Positions 43,903-46,153 of a stretch of DNA of 46,153 bases are shown here, piece by piece. Origin of the DNA: Paracoccaceae bacterium (lineage in GTDB: Bacteria > Pseudomonadota > Alphaproteobacteria > Rhodobacterales > Rhodobacteraceae); assembly GCA_028875855.1 (NCBI GenBank), contig JAGWVA010000030.1:1-46153 (forward strand). Direction: 5' to 3'. The position numbers and the translations under genes are program-made. The first letter of the stretch is position 1, and every line of letters begins with the position of its first letter. The notes below the pieces were generated by a model that saw only the letters and a program-made list of their open reading frames with translations, was not told the origin of the DNA and did no database searches.

Positions 43903-44814
43903 TCAGGCCGCGCAGCCGATATCGGGCGCGTTGCGGCAGCGGGTATCCTCGGTCTCGATCGCCAGCGTGGCGTGGTGGATCTGGAAGTCGCGCAGCAGCA
44001 TCGTGCGCACCCGCGCGGCCACTTCGGCGGCATCGCCCCCCAGCACCAGATGCGCCTCGACCGAGGTCTCGTGCTCGTCGATCTGCCACAGGTGCAGGTG
44101 GTGGACATCCTCCACCCCGTCCATTGAGGAGATACGCGCCAGCACCTCGGCCGCGGGAACGCCGGGCGGGGCGCCCAGCATCAGGATGCGGATCACCGGC
44201 CCGATCTCGGTCACGCAGAGCCACAGCATCCAGCCGGAAATAGCCAGCGTCACCAGCGGATCGATCAGCCGCCAGTCGTAAAGGATGATGAGCGTCCCCG
44301 CGACCATGACGGCAAGCGAGGTGGCCGCGTCGCCAAGGTTGTGCAGGAAGGCCGCGCGGATGTTCATGCTGTCCTTCGACAGCGCGAAGGTCAGCGCCGC
44401 CGTACCGCCGTTGATCACAAGCGCGAGGCCCGCGAGCCAGACGACGACCCAGCCCTGAACCGCCGGCGGATGGATCAGGCGCATCACGCCCTCGGCCGCC
44501 AGCCAGATCGAGATGACGATGAGGGCGGTGTAATTGATCAGCGCCGCCACGACCTCGGCCCGGCCATAGCCAAAGGTCATGCGCGCATCCGCCGGTCGGC
44601 GGGCGATGCGGCGGGCGGCAAAAGCAAGGCCGAGGGCGGCCGCGTCCGACAGGTTGTGGACCGCATCCGCGATCAGCGCGACCGATCCGGCGAAAACGCC
44701 CCCCACGATCTGCGCCGCCGACAGCACCACGTTGACCGCGATGGCCAGCGCGACCCGGCGGTCCCCGCCCTCGCCTGCGTGATGATGGTGATGGTGGTGG
44801 TGATCGTGCGGCAT
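43903..44814 (-). CDS. Cation diffusion facilitator (zinc/cadmium-type exporter)
   Basis: A 303-residue inner-membrane metal/proton antiporter with six helices. The metal-site motifs are DAVHNLSDA in helix II and HNLGDAATS in helix V. The N-terminus has an uninterrupted His run (HDHHHHHHHH), a typical cytosolic zinc-binding tail. The C-terminal domain DVHHLHLWQIDEHETSVEAHLVL is the CDF cytoplasmic dimerisation domain. ATG 44814 is used, since an adjacent upstream ATG (44819) is out of frame. It exports Zn, and possibly Cd or Co. No metal regulator is adjacent. Confidence 0.93.
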   Translation of the reverse strand: MPHDHHHHHHHHAGEGGDRRVALAIAVNVVLSAAQIVGGVFAGSVALIADAVHNLSDAAALGLAFAARRIARRPADARMTFGYGRAEVVAALINYTALIVISIWLAAEGVMRLIHPPAVQGWVVVWLAGLALVINGGTAALTFALSKDSMNIRAAFLHNLGDAATSLAVMVAGTLIILYDWRLIDPLVTLAISGWMLWLCVTEIGPVIRILMLGAPPGVPAAEVLARISSMDGVEDVHHLHLWQIDEHETSVEAHLVLGGDAAEVAARVRTMLLRDFQIHHATLAIETEDTRCRNAPDIGCAA

Positions 44815-44878
44815 TCCATGTCCCCTTTCCTCTAGGCTCTGCCGTGAGGGCGGGGGAGTCAAGCAGGGGACCGGCGGG

Positions 44879-45304
44879 TCAGCCCGTGCAGCTTCCGTGC
44901 GCCGTGCGGGTGCCGAAGGCCACATCGTGCATGATCCGCCCGGGGATCAGCGTGAAACCGCCCGCGATGACAAGAGCGCCAAGGAACAGGGCCGACATGG
45001 TGAAACGATGCTGCTTCACGCGGTGGCGGCGGGCGTGCAGGACGCCCACGGGCAGCACGCCGAGCGTGAAGATCGACAGGCCGTGGATCAGGCTGAAATC
45101 GCCGATGCTGCAGATCGTGTGGATAAGGAACGACGATCCCGCGACCAGCGTCATCAGGACCACCCAGACCCAGCCAAGCGTCCGGTGCGGCAGCGTGCCC
45201 TTGGGCGCGGCGAACTGGATCAGGCCAAGGCCGAAGGCGGCCATGGCGGCAAAGGCATGGGCCTGAACGGCGATGGGGGCGGCAAGAAGGGGCGCGAGGG
45301 TCAT
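44879..45304 (-). CDS. DUF2306-type small membrane protein
   Basis: A 141-residue integral membrane protein with four helices. HAFAAMAAFGLGLIQF, GTLPHRTLGWVWVVLM and the paired histidines (HRTLGW, FLIHTI, HRVKQHRFTM) match the DUF2306 family, in which histidines are suspected of binding haem or metal. Function is not established. It is divergent from the SDR gene at 45430 and separated from the CDF gene by 64 bases. It could share a transcript with the CDF gene. Confidence 0.8.
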   Translation of the reverse strand: MTLAPLLAAPIAVQAHAFAAMAAFGLGLIQFAAPKGTLPHRTLGWVWVVLMTLVAGSSFLIHTICSIGDFSLIHGLSIFTLGVLPVGVLHARRHRVKQHRFTMSALFLGALVIAGGFTLIPGRIMHDVAFGTRTAHGSCTG

Positions 45305-45350
45305 GGGGGTCCCGGGTCGTGATGAGGTCGAGCTAGCCGATCGCCTGGCG

Positions 45351-45373
45351 CAATGTCAATAGGATTTACATTG
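45351..45373. promoter_or_regulatory. dyad in the divergent DUF2306-SDR promoter region
   Basis: CAATGT (45351-45356) and ACATTG (45368-45373) are perfect inverted 6-mers with an 11-base AT-rich spacer. It sits in the middle of the 125-base divergent gap, where an operator would be expected. TTGACTTTCC follows shortly. The regulator is unknown. Confidence 0.35.
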
Positions 45374-45429
45374 AGGCTTTGACTTTCCGCGCGCGCCGCC
45401 GCAGCCTTGGGAAAACGGGAGCAGACAGG

Positions 45430-46137
45430 ATGACACAGCCGCAATCCCCCCTTGCCCTGATCGTCGGTGCAGGCCCCGGCCTGTCGGCCGCCCTCGCCCG
45501 ACGGTTCCATGCCGCAGGCTACCGGATCGCGCTGGCCGCCCGCGACACGGGCAAGCTCGCAAACCTTGCGAAAGAGACCGGCGCACAGGTTCTTGCCTGC
45601 GACGCGTCCGATCCCGACGCCGTCACCGCGCTCTTCGCTTCGCTGGGCGCGGCGCCGCGCGTGGTGATCTACAATCCGTCCGCTCGCGTGCGCGGCCCGA
45701 TCACGGAGGTTGACGCGGGCGAGGTGCGTCGCGCGCTGGAGGTGACGGCCTTCGGCGCCTTTCTTGTCGGGCAGGCGGCGGCGCGGGCGATGCTGGCAAG
45801 CGAGCCGCAGGACGGCACCCGCGGCACGATCCTCTTCACCGGGGCCTCGGCCGGGGTGAAGGGCTTTCCGCAATCCGCGAGCTTCGCCATGGGCAAATTC
45901 GCGCAGCGCGGCCTTGCCCAGTCGATGTCGCGCGAGGTGCACCCGAAGGGCATCCATGTCGTCTGGGTCAACATCGACGGGGCGATCCGCAACCCGGGCC
46001 GGGTAGAGCCTGCGGACGCACCCGACTCCCTGCTCGACCCCGCCGCGATTGCCGAGACCTACCTCGCGCTGGTCAACCAGCCCCGGTCAGCCTGGAGCGA
46101 GGAAATCGCGGTCAGGCCCTGGGTGGAGCGGTTCTGA
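45430..46137 (+). CDS. SDR-fold protein with Phe in place of the catalytic Tyr
   Basis: A 235-residue short-chain dehydrogenase-like protein. The cofactor loop is GAGPGLSAALARRF and the segment NPSARVRGPI replaces the usual NNAG. The expected YxxxK reads FAMGK (SASFAMGKFAQRGLAQSM), so the catalytic Tyr is lost while Lys remains. This F-x-x-x-K form is a recurrent subfamily often annotated only as SDR. It may bind NAD(P)H without normal dehydrogenase activity. ATG 45430 has CAGACAGG just upstream. Longer in-frame starts lie in the operator-like gap. Ends 16 bases before the window edge. Confidence 0.82.
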   Translation: MTQPQSPLALIVGAGPGLSAALARRFHAAGYRIALAARDTGKLANLAKETGAQVLACDASDPDAVTALFASLGAAPRVVIYNPSARVRGPITEVDAGEVRRALEVTAFGAFLVGQAAARAMLASEPQDGTRGTILFTGASAGVKGFPQSASFAMGKFAQRGLAQSMSREVHPKGIHVVWVNIDGAIRNPGRVEPADAPDSLLDPAAIAETYLALVNQPRSAWSEEIAVRPWVERF

Positions 46138-46153
46138 CCCCGATCCGTCACCA

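Noticed and set aside
44767-44811. Tandem-looking repeat of atgatggtg-type triplets
   Set aside because: It encodes the His-rich N-terminus of the CDF exporter, and the repetition follows from the His codons.

Overview
The window is high-GC, gene-dense alphaproteobacterial chromosome. It most resembles a member of the Rhodobacteraceae, judged from gene content (DUF1285/MoxR/DUF58/DUF4159 block, GlcDEF, BacA, ModEABC), the codon style and two short intergenic repeat families that I associate with that group. There are no tRNA or rRNA genes, CRISPR arrays, transposases or phage genes. No gap between genes exceeds about 215 bases.

The centrepiece (5317-15541) is a complete type I sulfur-oxidising heterodisulfide-reductase-like (sHdr) locus. 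In order it encodes a fused lipoate ligase sLpl(AB), a degenerate glutamine-amidotransferase-like protein, DsrE3C, sHdrC1, sHdrB1, sHdrA, a hypothetical protein, sHdrC2, sHdrB2, a cysteine-bearing hypothetical protein, the lipoate-binding protein LbpA, a second DsrE-type protein and TusA. An ArsR-type repressor (sHdrR-like) follows on the opposite strand. The family model is that TusA and DsrE3C hand persulfide sulfur to the cytoplasmic sHdr complex, which oxidises it with lipoylated LbpA as cofactor protein, so the organism probably oxidises thiosulfate or another reduced sulfur compound. No radical-SAM lipoyl synthase (LipS1/LipS2), rhodanese or SoxT gene is visible here. Shared AT-rich motifs upstream of slpl, dsrE and the repressor gene are candidate operators.

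Left flank (1-5257): the end of an ABC transporter ATPase, galE, tryptophan 2,3-dioxygenase (minus strand) and a two-subunit molybdenum hydroxylase of the isoquinoline 1-oxidoreductase type with a Tat leader. Right of the sHdr locus (15682-26324): an MFS exporter, a peptide-type ABC transporter lacking a binding-protein gene (two permeases and a fused double ATPase), an aldehyde dehydrogenase, an SDR dehydrogenase, a P1/S58 (DmpA/NylC-like) self-processing hydrolase, an arylformamidase-like hydrolase and a succinate-semialdehyde-type dehydrogenase. Together these look like an uptake and catabolism locus for a peptide- or amide-like compound.

26365-36328 (all minus strand): BacA/SbmA transporter, the molybdate operon modE-modA-modB-modC (supplying the metal for the hydroxylase), an Hsp20 gene with a ROSE-type RNA thermometer, a secreted serine protease, and glycolate oxidase glcD-glcE-glcF. 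36475-43212 is a four-gene operon, MoxR ATPase-DUF58-BatA/DUF4159-large membrane protein. The right end has a DUF1285 protein, a zinc/cadmium-type CDF exporter, a DUF2306 membrane protein and an SDR protein whose catalytic Tyr is Phe.
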